NCBI RefSeq assembly: GCF_021018895.1
Contig: NC_079369.1
Span: forward strand, 5,300,694-5,364,693
Length of the DNA stretch: 64,000 nt
Source of the DNA: Seriola aureovittata
Taxonomy: Eukaryota > Chordata > Actinopteri > Carangiformes > Carangidae
Reading direction: 5' to 3'
Shown here: piece after piece, positions 50,745-62,400 of the stretch
How the letters are laid out: each line of letters begins with the position of its first letter
Position numbering within the stretch: position 1 is the first letter of the stretch
Notes under the pieces: generated by a model
What the model saw: only the letters and a program-made list of their open reading frames with translations
Told to the model about the DNA's origin: nothing
The model's database searches: none
Made by a program: the position numbers and the translations under genes

Positions 50745-51265
50745 TGCGTGCTTTTAGACATGTGGCTGGATGAGTCTGTACCTGAACGTGCTCCTGAGCT
50801 GCCTCAGCTCAGCATAGAGAGGATGAGAGAGGTTCTCCATGATAGCTTTCAGCTTCCCTCTCATCAACTTCGCTGCCAATGCCTTCACACTGTCCAGTTC
50901 CAGCCCCACCACAGACCAGGTCGTCCTCATCAGCTCACCCAGTTTATTGGCACCACAAGTCCCACTGCCATCTCCACAGCACAGCACAGCGGAGAAGATA
51001 AAACTGGCCAGTACAGACTGGTAGAATATCTGTAGCAGCCTAGAGCACACACGGAAGGACCTGATCCTCTTCAGAAAGATCACCCTGCTCTGTCCTTTCC
51101 TGTAAACGGCTTCGGTGCAGTCTGACAAGTCCAGTTCGTTCTTCAGTTGCACCAATAGAAACTTGTAGGTGTCCACCAACTTCACTCCCTCCCCTTTAAT
51201 CAACAGAGGTGCAGAGAACTCTTGCTGAGCTGTCAGTCCTCCAGAGCCTCCTTGGTTTTCCAATT
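50745..51265 (-). mobile_element. LINE remnant: C-terminal part of reverse transcriptase ORF
   Basis: The minus strand is open for 169 codons and reads VKLVDTYKFL, LDLSDCTEAVYRKGQSR, VIFLKRIRSFRVCSRLLQ, IFYQSVLASFIFSAVLCCG, WSVVGLELDSVKAL and SHPLYAELRQLRSTFRYRL. These are the thumb and C-terminal blocks of fish LINE ORF2 proteins ('VDTYKYLGxxLDxKLDW...YRKGQSRxFFLRRLRSF...FYxSVVxS...NPSHPLxxxL'). The palm with the FADD box is missing upstream, so this is a 5'-truncated copy, which is usual for LINEs. The unbroken frame suggests that it is younger than the neighbouring copies. Confidence 0.88.
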
Positions 51266-51394
51266 GATGAGCTGAAGGTGGTTGCTGTCATACCACCCTA
51301 TGAAGTTCTAGACTATTAATGAAATTATACACGTAGTCCCTTTATGCTACTCTCAAAAAACAAAAGTTATATAAATGAATGCGTAAATAATCAA

Positions 51395-51960
51395 GTCATT
51401 AAAAACTATTCTCGTGGTGAAGTGTGGAGGATGAACTCAATAGTCTCACAGCCTGAGGCCAGAAATTGCTCTGAAGTCTGGTGGTACAGCAGTGGATACT
51501 TCTGCATTGATTGCCAGATGGGCCAGCAGCATGGTGAACATGCTGTGGCTGGGGTGGGTATTGTCTTTCAGTATCCTTTGGGCTCTTTGCAGGCACTTCA
51601 CTTCACCAATATCACTGATGTTCAATAGATGATGATATTCCTGGGTGGTTTTAATCACCCACTGTCCTGGGCCGTGTACATCCCATGCCAGATTGTGATC
51701 TTTCTAGTTAGGATGCTTTTTGTTGTTCTTCTGTAAAAGTTAACAGGAACCTGGCACAGGAATTTAGCCTCCTGAGGTTTCCTTAGGTACAGTCGTTTCT
51801 CAGCTTCCTTCACCAGGATAGAGAGGTGTGATGACCATGGCAGGTTCTCTGTGATGTTGATTCACAGGATTCACATGAACCTAAAACTGTTAACCTGATC
51901 CACTTTAGCTCCATCGGTGTGTAGTTCTGCACATTATTACTGAAAAGTGGATTTACCACT
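51395..51960 (-). mobile_element. Second LINE 3' remnant
   Basis: On the minus strand EVKCLQRAQRILKDNTHPSH and later PDFRAISGLRL correspond to 'VxxAQRILxDPTHPxHxLFxLLPSGRRFR' of fish LINE ORF2 C-termini. Further upstream HLSILVKEAEKRLYLRK and VNFYRR match the 'L..KAxQRLYFLRxL...FYR' block. Frameshifts separate the blocks. Sequence and block spacing differ from the element at 50745-51265, so it is a separate insertion. Confidence 0.75.
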
Positions 51961-51964
51961 GTGG

Positions 51965-52853
51965 TAATTTGTGTCAAATGGAACAAAGGTATAGCGTGTC
52001 AAGAGCAAATATTACTGCAAAATTGTAGGTGTTTTCTTTTGTATCTATTCAGAGTGCATTTTCTGTGCTCACATAGTTTCTGTAAAGATTTGTCAGCTGG
52101 AAATATATGCTGAAAATCTCTTGTTCTACAACATCTCAAAGGTGAAATCAGTTTGAGATGATTTTTGCTTTGTGACATTGTGCATTATCTTGCTTGAAGT
52201 AGCCATTAGAAGACACCATTACCATTACACCACCACCACAATCTTGGACTGATGACCCGAGGCAGTTTGGGTCCATGGAGTCATGCTGCTGTTGCCAGAT
52301 TACCATCTGCATGCCTCAACAGAAATCCAGATTCATGAGACCTTTCCTTTCCTCAGGTCTCCTTTCTCTTGAGCTAAATTCTCCTCTTTCCTAACTCACT
52401 GCCTGGAAAACTGATCCACTGATAGACTGTACTGATAGGCAAAGTGAGTGTCTGCAGGGTTCAGTGAACTAGCTAACTCAACTGGCCATCTACATTGTCA
52501 AAAAGGTAGATGAGTACCTGGGTGACTGGTTGACTAGACAGCTTGGCTTGTAGACTACCTCATCGAGACGCCGCCCAACCCAGCAATTAATACTTAGCTC
52601 CTAAGTAACAGGTGTAGCCATACGAGCAGATTTGTGAGGTTGTATTTTGGCATAATGGTCCTTAGCTAAGTGCTACTTTCAGTGTGCTAACATTCTCATG
52701 ATGACAACGTTAACATGCTGATTTTTAACAGGTATACCAAGGTTTACCATGATTACCGTTTTAGCTCAGCATATTAGCACACAAAAAATTGGTAATTATC
52801 ACCGAAGACAAAAGTACAGCGGAGGACTTTCCAGATTTGGACTTGAAACACAC
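51965..52853 (-). other. Acceptor-distal end of the 8.2 kb intron
   Basis: Nothing recognised before the donor of the exon at 52854. Confidence 0.45.
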
Positions 52854-52998
52854 CTGTGTATATGAAGCCAGTGAAGGCAGGGTGCTGCTTGATGCTGGTC
52901 TTTATTGCTTGACTGATGTCCTTGGCTGTAGGATCTCCATGGTATGGTATGTAAATCACAGAGATACCCTCCATCAGTTGAGCCTTGGACAGCATATC
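52854..52998 (-). CDS. Coding exon, unidentified gene (residues 58-105)
   Basis: 145 nt, phase 0 in and phase 1 out. Acceptor 'ctctcctgttgcag|GATATG', donor 'TACACAG|gtgtgt'. It encodes DMLSKAQLMEGISVIYIPYH, then GDPTAKDISQAIKTSIKQH and PAFTGFIYT. The pattern helix, hydrophobic strand (ISVIYIPY), helix (AKDISQAIKTSIK), strand (FTGFIYT) suggests an alpha/beta domain. The GDPTAKD loop between strand and helix is a reasonable place for a functional site, but I know no family with it. Confidence 0.9.
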
Positions 52999-52999
52999 C

Positions 53000-53595
53000 T
53001 GCAACAGGAGAGAGAGGAAGGTGAAGCTTTGGTTTGTTCTTGTACCCCTCTTCATGTCACTGCAAAATGTGCTCACAAAGTTTTGATGAGAATGCTTGAA
53101 AGTGAGGATATTTTACTGATCTGAACTTCCAAAAGGGGATGATTTTGGGAATAAGGATGTTTTCAAACCAGCATTGTTTAGTGCAGTTGAATCTACTCTT
53201 GGTATAATTAATCTGAGAAGGTATTTACTTTCATTTTCTCACCCCCACACAGATCTAAGCAATGCATGAAATTATAATTTTCACATGGGTTTTAATGTTG
53301 CATTCTGGTCTTTGTGCAGTTTTTTTTCTGTGTGATAAGAAACCAAACCAACCATCAGGTTGGTAACCATCTCATCTTCTGATGCAGACCATAGAACTGA
53401 CTAAAAAAGAACTAAACTGGACTAATGGATTTAGCATTTTTAATAGTACTACTTACATACAGGCACTGAACACAAAGTATAGCCAAGGCTGATGGTAATG
53501 TCATTAGTTTTGCAGGTATTAAATAAACCAAAGCACTGGACAAATATAATTTGGGTGTGTGTGTGTTTGGGAGTGGAAGGGATCATCAAATTCAT
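53000..53595 (-). other. Intronic DNA, nothing recognised
   Basis: No exon or element recognised. Confidence 0.4.
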
Positions 53596-53599
53596 TCAT

Positions 53600-53840
53600 T
53601 CCAATTCAAAGGGGGAACATAACTGTCTGTACAAAATTTCATGTTAAGACAGCAAAAAGTTGTTGAGACATTTCATCTGATTAAAAACCGCCAACTTCAT
53701 GGCGGAGCAGCATGAAACGTCAGAGGATTAACAAACTCACAAGGATACATCCTTGTGTGTACCATGAATGCGTGTACAAAAATCTAATGGCAATCCATCC
53801 AGTATTTGTTGCTTGGCTTATTTCAATCTGGACCATCTCA
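53600..53840 (-). repeat. Dispersed repeat, 'gaaatatctc' family, minus orientation
   Basis: 'ggggaacataactgtctgta', 'caaaatttcatg', 'ttgttgagacatttca' and 'gcaatccatccagtatttgt' are reverse-complement counterparts of the 16.2 kb copy. Two partial units seem to be joined here. Confidence 0.6.
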
Positions 53841-53844
53841 AGAG

Positions 53845-55395
53845 CCTTCCAACATGAGCAAGCATAACCTTGACCAAAGTGTTTCTATTGCCCTACTATT
53901 GGAGGGACTCTGGATGTGAACCACAAGCTGTGATGTGCCAGTCTTGTGCCTTGTATGCCCATCATCCGCTTCAGCCACCTCCTGGTGACTCAGTTGCTGT
54001 TGTTGTAACACTTCATTCATTATTCATTCATCATTAAAATAACTTTATCATAACATAACATAACATAATCCACCCCATACCAAAATATAATTGGGAGAAC
54101 AATTGTGTAATATATAAACATAATTTTTAGGAGACAGGGTTGGCCTAAAATTGATGGCTGTTAAGAATGAAGGACGACTGAGTCAAGATAAGAGTTCTTT
54201 GCAAATGTGCATTTTTGCCTTCAAGTTGATGTATGTACAAACTTGATTGAGTAGTGTCAAGTATAGAGAATGAATCAATGGGTTGTTTACCACAATGAGC
54301 CCGGAGTCTGCAGATTTTCATTCCAGCTAAACAAATCAGCAGCTGCCTTCACTAATTAGAACCCCCTCAATCTGGGAGATAGAACTAAGCAATGAAATCA
54401 GCTGCGGTAGTATTTGATTAGAATTAAAATCTGCAGACAGTTGGGTCATAGTGGCACATAGCTGGAAACCACCTGGGAGTAAGTAAGGTCAAGAAGAGTA
54501 ATATAATATATTCATAAGACAGATATGGAATAATATGGACGCTTCTGATCCATGATTTGAAGAGAATGAAGAGAGGCAAGCTCGAGAAAACAGGTGTTGC
54601 AGAAAGAAAGGAGGGTGGACCAAAAGAGAATTTCTGCTTAGGGCCTCCAGACGGTCTGAGGTAGCCCTGCGCATAGGTTGCCTATAAAGAGGGAGATGCA
54701 GATTGGTCATCGTGTTGTTGGATGCTGTAATAACTCATATTTGGCAAGGACTGGTCTGACTAACAACCAATATTGCCAGCTGTGTGGCCAGATGGTCCAA
54801 ATGGGAGCAAATCCTGTTTGCATTTTAGAAAGCTTTTCAACAAAAGACACTTACTTTAGCATGTAGTCATACTGACACACAGTATACTATTGTCATGGTA
54901 ATGTGTGTGGCAGTAGCTACCTTTGAAAAGTGAACATTATAGCCTGCTCTTTAAATCGGTGCTTCCTGATGTTTGTGTCCATCCTCTCTCTCTCTCTCTC
55001 TCTGGGTGTCTCTCCCTCTTTTGGGGAAAGAGGGGAAACAAGAGAAAGAGGGTTCATGCTGCAGACAGAACCATATCTGGTCGTTCTTCCTGAAAGTGCA
55101 ATGAGGGAGAAGCCAGCAAAAGGCAGATTTATGGTGGTAATGGTGGTGGTAGTGGGATAGATAAAAAAGACTTCCTTGGCATACGTTTTTTTAAAACTAA
55201 GGGGTCCTTATAGAGAATGTGTGCATTGCGCCCACACAGTCACACTGCAACTTGAAAGTCTCTTGGGATGAAGAAGGGGGGCGAGAGAAGAGCAGACACC
55301 AGAAGTCTCTTGATGTGCTGCGTACTAAAACCTCTCCTTGCACTTATCTCACATCAAGCAAGTGCAAATGGCCAAGCTTAGATGGCGAAAACATA
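53845..55395. other. Intronic DNA, no gene recognised
   Basis: No supported exon. Small simple repeats occur: (ATAAC)n at 54049-54068 and (CT)n at about 54984-55003. Confidence 0.4.
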
Positions 55396-55400
55396 CACAT

Positions 55401-55509
<109 letters not shown>

Positions 55510-56180
55510 GGGCATATCCTTAGAACAGTCATGGAGACAAAGAGAGGGCGTTGTTCCAGGTGGAAGCATTAGGGAAAGCCTTTATGTTGTCCTAGGAGCT
55601 AAGCCATCTCTCTCCCCCGTCCTTAGAAACAGAGAGGAAGAAAGGGAAAAGGCTAAAAGGAGAGGGGGAACAAAAACAAAAGAGGACGAAAAGAGTCATC
55701 AAGGATTTCTTTCTTCTCTACCTTGCCCTTCTTTCAAGGCAGGTGAACCTCTGACTTGCTGCCAAAAATGCAAAAATGGGAGCTTTAGTCCCAAACTAAA
55801 AAACACACCCTGAAGCGTCCCTTGTCCCCTCGTCAGTCTGACTGAGGCTGTGAAACTGTGGCGAGTGAGTTGATACGAAAAGCTGTTGCAGCAAACTTTG
55901 ACTCAAGTGCCTGATTCTTACATTTTACTTCAGAAATTGCACATCTTCTTCTCAGGGTCATACAACCGCAGCACTTGACTCTGCTCATAGTTTTAATTTT
56001 ACATCCTGCTGCTTCACTGTTTTGTTTCAGTGTCACGGTTCTCATCAACCTAATTCTCAGCAGCGGCAGGCAGCTGGTTTCAGCAAAAAAAAGCTAAACA
56101 CCCACTGCACACTACCTGCCAGCCCCAAACAGCAGTCAGACAAAGTTAATGACTACAGTAGCTGGTGAACCAACCATGGT
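55510..56180. other. Intronic DNA, nothing recognised
   Basis: Purine-rich around 55620-55700, which makes the plus strand look open. No gene evidence. Confidence 0.4.
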
Positions 56181-56184
56181 CACG

Positions 56185-57105
56185 ATCTGTTAGGTTCAGG
56201 CACAAAAACTACTAAGTTAGGTGTAGGGAAATATCGTGGATTGGATTAAAAAGGTACTTTATGATTAGACAAAATTCATCATCAGGGTTATGATAACAAA
56301 CATGTTTAATGGCCATGAATAAAAGAAACAACATTGATCAATGGAAAGTTGGAAATGGGGAAAAAACTGTGGTTTCCCATTTGGCTGTGCTGTGTTTTGT
56401 CGTGTTCCATTCATACTATGTCGCCTGGCTTCCTCCTTTTCTCACATGATAATGACTAAAGCCGCTAGAGGTCACCTAACATTAAAATGCAACTATAAGT
56501 ATAAGCTGCTTGCACAGATGACCTATGGGGCTGGTTTTATGGGGCTTTTCTTTCAAAGACAGTGTCTGGTGAACATAGTGGAGCATTGATCAGCTAAAGA
56601 GCCAGATGTTTCTCTCATAAGTTGGTGGGGACCAAAACAGTGCTTTAGGTTAGGGATAGTCACAAAAGCTACAACAAAAAATACAAAAATGATCACTTTC
56701 ATGGTTAAATGACACCAATGCTTGCTGGTAGAATTTTAGTGCGACCTTCAAATTAAATGATAAAATACATCATTTTTACCTGCCCTTTAGAATGATAGAA
56801 AGGCCTTTCTGATCTGACGGCCCTATGAGCAAGACAACATCATTTGTCTTGACGAAAAGCTATGGTTTTGATTTGGTTAGAGTTAGTCTCAAAAAGGACA
56901 TGGTTAGTTTAGCGAAACATTGTTTAGGTTGAAATAAGTACTTAGTTAAGATTAGGAAAACATTTTGCCGTGGGTTAAAATTACTACCATGACTACCACG
57001 ATAAGGTCGGGGGAGCTTTCTTGTCATAGTTACAATAATAACCACCTGGTTATGGTTAATGAAACATCTTAAATGATACAAAACTAGGAACCCAGGAACC
57101 ATATG
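56185..57105. repeat. Cluster of dispersed repeats ('ggttaggttt' units and another)
   Basis: Segments 56185-56260 ('gttaggttcaggcacaaaaa') and 56640-57105 ('ttaggttagggatagtcaca', 'ttgtttaggttgaaataagt', 'ggttatggttaatgaaac') belong to a family with loosely telomere-like GGTTAGG words. Between them, 56325-56590 carries 'gccgctagaggtcacctaac' and 'tgacctatggggctggtttt', which resemble a second teleost repeat. Confidence 0.5.
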
Positions 57106-57109
57106 GTAC

Positions 57110-58680
57110 AGTGTCTGGTGATATACATATTTACAACATCCGTATTCATTGTTTGTTATTTTGATGTTATTTTACTGATCATATTGTTCACTTTGTGTTA
57201 GCGGTGGTCAGTCACTCATGTAACAATGGTTGGAGCAGGAATATTTAGATACAGGCACAATGATTTAGCCTGCATAGTTTACCGCACACACTGAAGGATT
57301 TTGGAGCCGTATTGATATCTTCACACTATTACCCCAGGAATTTATTATTTTACAATTTCTCTATTGTATTCATGAGAAGCAGGAATATCGAGAACAAATA
57401 GCCTAGCATACACCTGCCTTGGTATTCTGCTTCAAAGAAAATCTTAGCTGAGAACGAAAGAGACTGACGATTAAGAAAACAGTCAGCTGCAGTTTATGGT
57501 GTACAGGTGAAGTTGAATCAACCCTTTGTCTCTCATTTAATGTGTGATATTTTCTATTCATCGCAAGACTTTTTTTGCACACTGTCAGCCTGAGACACAC
57601 GAAGTCTACCTCAAAGACAAAAAATAAATAAAAATATCACTGTCAGTTCATGAAAGATATTTAAACGGATGATTACTGTGAGGCTCACTGTGTTCATGTT
57701 GGACTCAAAGAGTATTTGTCAAGGCTGGCATTCGAGCACTGCCTTCTCCTTTAAAAGCTCATGAAGTACATGTTTTCACTTCATTTTAAGTATTTTTTGT
57801 CTGTTGAGTTTCTCTATATGATAACGTAAGGTCTCGACCTTACCCAGCTTTGTGATCCTATGAATACAAGAATACAATCCTGAATGGTATTGAAGTCCTT
57901 GTCCTTGTGATTTAGTGTACTTTTTAAGTTCTTGTCCTAACTTAACAATACATTTATCTCACTCTACGCTCAGTATCACCGAGTACATTAAAAAACATAT
58001 ACATCATGCTAAAAAATTGTAGGCCTACTATACTATATACAAAGTTTTTAGTGTGAGACACTCAAGTAAATAGTCATTCCAATGGACATATAGACATTCT
58101 GTTGCCTGTATTTAATCTCCAACAAAGTTTGTGCTTTAATTTAATAGAAACTGATACTGAAAAATTTTTACTCTACTCTACACCTGACAACTATTCACAG
58201 TACATGCAGTTTATCCCTTTTCTCTTTCAGTGTTTTGACTTTTACACTGCAGTTCAACAGCTCTAATTAAACTTCCATACAGAAATGAACATTTTAAGAA
58301 AGTTTACAGTGTTTGTACTTGCAAACACTAACAATCTACAGTATAGTTGTTGAGGTTTGAGGATTTGTTTTGTGTCAAGTCTGGAGAGTATTAATGTATA
58401 ATTATAGAAAAATAATTAAAAGCCGCTTCTTTTTAAAGTTCTTTTAAATCCTAAAAAAAAAAAAGAAAAAGAAAAAAGAAAAAAAATCACTTACTGAACT
58501 AATGTTATGAACCAGTATTGACAACACTTCCTAAGAAAAGTGCCAGATCTTTAAATAGTTTTTCCACAGAGACTGAGGGGTTGGAGAGTTCAAAAGCCAG
58601 TGTCAGGTAATGATGTGAAGACATGCTGGATGATATATGGATCGTGTCCTTTACTGTTCCATTATTAAGTTAAGACTGTG
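57110..58680. other. Intronic DNA, nothing recognised
   Basis: No supported exon. An A-rich/AAAAAG tract lies at 58451-58487. Confidence 0.45.
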
Positions 58681-58685
58681 GTAAG

Positions 58686-58730
58686 GACACACACACTGAC
58701 ACACACTGACACACACACACACACACACAC
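58686..58730. repeat. (CA)n microsatellite
   Basis: Imperfect CA array with two CTGACA interruptions. It lies 175 nt beyond the donor of the exon at 58906, on its 3' side in the transcript. Confidence 0.92.
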
Positions 58731-58905
58731 TTTCATATCCCCCTTGTGGGTTCATTATAAACACTTTAGCAGACCTTATGTAGCAGCCAGAGGATGCTAA
58801 ACAGCCCTGATTGATAGGCTAGTGAAGACCCCAGTTGGCAAGTCTTTTAACCAATAATCATTCACGCACCAAGTTGTCCGCTGAGCGCCCATCTGTCCTA
58901 CTCAC

Positions 58906-58990
58906 CTGCCAATAGAGTTTGAGCTGCGTGCTGATACGGCGCTCAGTGCCACCCAGCAGACAATACAGCCAGTCAGCAGTCAGCACGCTC
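58906..58990 (-). CDS. Coding exon, unidentified gene (residues 29-57)
   Basis: 85 nt, phase 2 in and phase 0 out. Acceptor 'ctctgtcatcag|GAGCG', donor 'TGGCAG|gtgagt'. The first G completes an Arg codon begun in the preceding exon, followed by SVLTADWLYCLLGG and TERRISTQLKLYWQ. The reading frame of the first base itself meets a stop at once, so the phase is well determined. Skipping this exon would shift the frame. Confidence 0.88.
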
Positions 58991-59032
58991 CTGATGACAG
59001 AGAGAAAATAGTGTGTCAGGGAAAAAGGTAAT

Positions 59033-59034
<2 letters not shown>

Positions 59035-59109
<75 letters not shown>
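59035..59109. repeat. (CA)n microsatellite beside a splice acceptor
   Basis: About 37 CA units. It ends 44 nt from the acceptor of the exon at 58990 and reads as (TG)n in the transcript. Confidence 0.97.
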
Positions 59110-59112
<3 letters not shown>

Positions 59113-59401
59113 TATAATTATGAATCAGTATTACAGGCGAGTAGCTTAGAAAACAAGATTAAAAAAATGATGTTATTTTAATGTGTATGACAGAACATTT
59201 CATGTCTTATGTTTGTGAAGGATTCTGATTTGGAAAAGAACAAACTGTGAAACTGCAGTGCCATCTACATCATTACTCAAATCACTTATTGGTATTTTGT
59301 TCTATCACACAATTTCAAAGTTTTGCAGCTGAGCACAACTCTTGAATCTATTTGATGTGCAGAACTGTTATTGTCTACCACAAGCATGTCATTTACACTA
59401 C

Positions 59402-59487
59402 CTGCACTCCACGAAAATGAGCTGTTTTTGAAAAAGCACCAGTTGGCCCATTAATCCGTCATTAAAAAGCACAGCATTATACGCGAC
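59402..59487 (-). CDS. Most upstream coding exon found, unidentified gene (residues 1-29)
   Basis: 86 nt, phase 0 in and phase 2 out. The acceptor 'ctgacctaaattttcag|GTCGCG' has a good branch-point-like 'ctgac' nearby, while the donor 'TGCAG|gtagtg' is weaker. It encodes VAYNAVLFNDGLMGQ and LVLFQKQLIFVEC plus the first two bases of Arg29. The alternating hydrophobic pattern LVLFQKQLIFVE suggests beta strands. Its end phase matches the next exon exactly. Upstream exons must exist, since no start codon is plausible here. Confidence 0.82.
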
Positions 59488-59489
59488 CT

Positions 59490-62400
59490 GAAAATTTAGG
59501 TCAGCAGAGATCACGTAAGAGCCAAATGATTTAGAGAAGAATAAAATGGAGGAAGAAAGACTCAGAGACAAGCTTTTTTCCTGATGTGACAATGCGAGAA
59601 ATGTCCTTATCAGGGCAACCAATGTTCCATCTACAGTCAATATCAAACCTGACTGAACTGAAAGAGAAAGATAGACGCAGCTTCTCCTTGTCATTGTGTT
59701 CTTTCCTATGTCGGGGTGGATATTTGTCAGTCTGGGTGGGGGCAGAGTATTGCCTTGGCTTCCTGCCAGTCAAAACACTTTAATGTCTGTGCTGTCACTA
59801 GGTGCATGTGTGTTTGAATGTAATGCAGTTGTGTGAGTGTGTGTGTGTGTTTGTGTCTGACTTTGCATGTGTGTTGTGAGTGGAGATGGAAGTGAGTGTG
59901 TGGATTAGGGGTATAAGGGAGAACGTGTGTATACTTATGCATGTATGTGTGCGCCACGAGCAGAGACATTGATCTCCTTTGACACAGTGAAACTTTAAAA
60001 GCAACATTCTGTCACTCTGTGTGAATGTAAAGTATGTCTCCACTGCTAGAAGCTTACACAGCTATAATTATGTGTGTTGGTTACATATTCCTTTACATCT
60101 CCCAACAACGTACTATACAATGCAGACATTCCCCCATAATTTCTCCAGACATCATTATCCTCCAGTGTGTTTTTGAGGGTACAATGTAAGTGTATTTTTA
60201 TTATCAGGAGGTAGTACCGGTGGGGAAACTCCCACGTGCACCAGTAAACACTAACAGCCCCAACAACATAACTGTTTAAATGACAGCAGCTCTCCAAGGT
60301 CAGCCATTGTTTGTCAAGCTGAGAGTCTCTCCAGGCTTTGTTGACCATCTGAGAATGTCTCCCAGCAAACAAGGCCAAGAACCATGTGTGATTCTGAGGT
60401 GGGTGGGCTGATCAATTTCCAGGATGGGGGTGGAACTTGACAGATAAACACAACGAGGAAGAGAGAGACAGAAAAAAATACTCAACTCGTCTCTGTTCAT
60501 CAAGTACATTCTGGCATTCACACATTTTTTTTGTTCAAGTTTAATTATTTTCAATTCACAGGAAGCACCTTCATGTCAATTTGTCTTTCTATTGACTCCA
60601 TGCAAGGGCACCAGCTCTAATACTGACTTCACGTTCTTTCTGAACACAGTCACACCAACCCGAAAACAAATTTCTAATCAAATCAATCTCTCCTTATTCT
60701 TTATGGAGAGCAATGTTGGTCTCTCTGTTGTCAGTCCAACAGGTAAGTCCAGACTGAAATATCTTCGACTTTTCCTCTAGTGCTACCTCGAAGTTGAGTT
60801 TTACTTGTGAAATTTTACGAATGAAATGTCTCCACAAGTTTTGGATGGCTTGTCATTAAATTCGTTAAGGTACTTTGGTTAACCGCCTGCTTTTCTTCTA
60901 GCAAAGTTTTCAATTATCCTATGAAATATCTCAACATCTACTAGCTTAAAACATTTAGGTAACAGGTTCCCTTGTTTTGTGTTTTGCTGGATCATCCACT
61001 TAAGGTCTTGTCATTTAACTGACATCATATCCATGTAGGACAACATAGTGGCATCCTGTTTTGCTTCATCCACTGTAAAATAAACCATTTGGTTTATCTT
61101 GATCAATTTCCTCAGTTGACAGATGCCTGAAAAACTTTTTCTGAGTCATTGAGGGAAGTTTTCCGTGACCACTACAATGGGCTTTTTTCACTACGTACAG
61201 CGTTCAACTTTGAAGGAGATAACATCAGACTCCTCAGTTTCGTAAAAATGATGCATCTTTAAAGATGACTTTGATCCAAATATTTTTCTCTGGCTGAACA
61301 GAGTGGAAACCGTATTGCATCACATGACCCGAGTACTGCGCACTGATAACAGCTTTTTTTTAACAAAAGGTATTTAGGGCTCAGATTCTGCCACTGGTCT
61401 GAGAATCCAAAAAACAAATATCTGGTACTTGGATTTTAAACTTTAAATCATTTTAATCAATTTATCAGCTATCAAAAAAAAAGATGTAAATTATTTTTTC
61501 CTTCAATCCATTAATTGCTCACTGCAACCAACAGCTTTACAAGAGGCGGTGTGCTAATAAAGCATCAAAAAGATCACCTCTGCAACATTGCCAAGTACTG
61601 GATGCAGAACTGGGTGGCAGTGACTGAAAACCACAGTAGTTCTCACAACTCAAATGAAAAGGCAGCCAAGAGACAATTAGTGAGAGACCACATTAAAACA
61701 TTTTCCTGCAGAGCCAGCCATTACGCTCACTGTGGTTCACCTGGCTCAGACTTTAGGCCCAATGAGTCAGTTCTGCAATGAACTTGTCTGGTCACCACTG
61801 TGGTAGCGCCTTAAAAAAAAAAAAAAGGACAGCTGTGGTCTTTAATGACACTCTGCAGGTTAAAACATTAGCATGTTCATACTGAGGGGTTTCGTAGTCT
61901 GGCCAGGATTTTCCAAGGTATGACTTTTTAAATGTTTAATATTGCACTTAAATGGGCTTTTTTGTTGCAATTTTCTGCACTAGTTTTATGTTAGATATTG
62001 TACTTAAAAGAAAACTAGTTCCTAATTCCAGTGATTATTTCAAGTGGAAGGTAGTTGAGGTATGCTAATCTTAGCCATAGCATAATAAAACCATCATTAA
62101 TTTTATTGCATCTTGGTGCAGTTTTGTAGCATTCGCGAACTGCTAGGCCCGTCGCTGGTGCAACAACCTCCCTTGCACCCCCTGACAGTTGGCTTGTGAA
62201 CATACACATTTGGAAATGTATCTTTTACAGAATGTGATCTGAGAGAAGCTAAGAGCATCTCCTCTCTGAACATGGAGCTCTGTCCTCCCACGATTGCAGA
62301 CACACCACCAGCTTCCTCTCTGCTGTGGCTACTGATTTGGCTTCTTTCTTTTCTTCCATGCTGGCGCAGTTCATCATGCCTTCATCATGTGACTTGTTTT

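Noticed and set aside
58577..58613. Plus-strand 'ttttccacag ... tcag|gtaatg', a possible 37-nt exon
   Set aside because: Isolated, no coding partner, antisense to the gene. Such AG/GT pairs are expected by chance.
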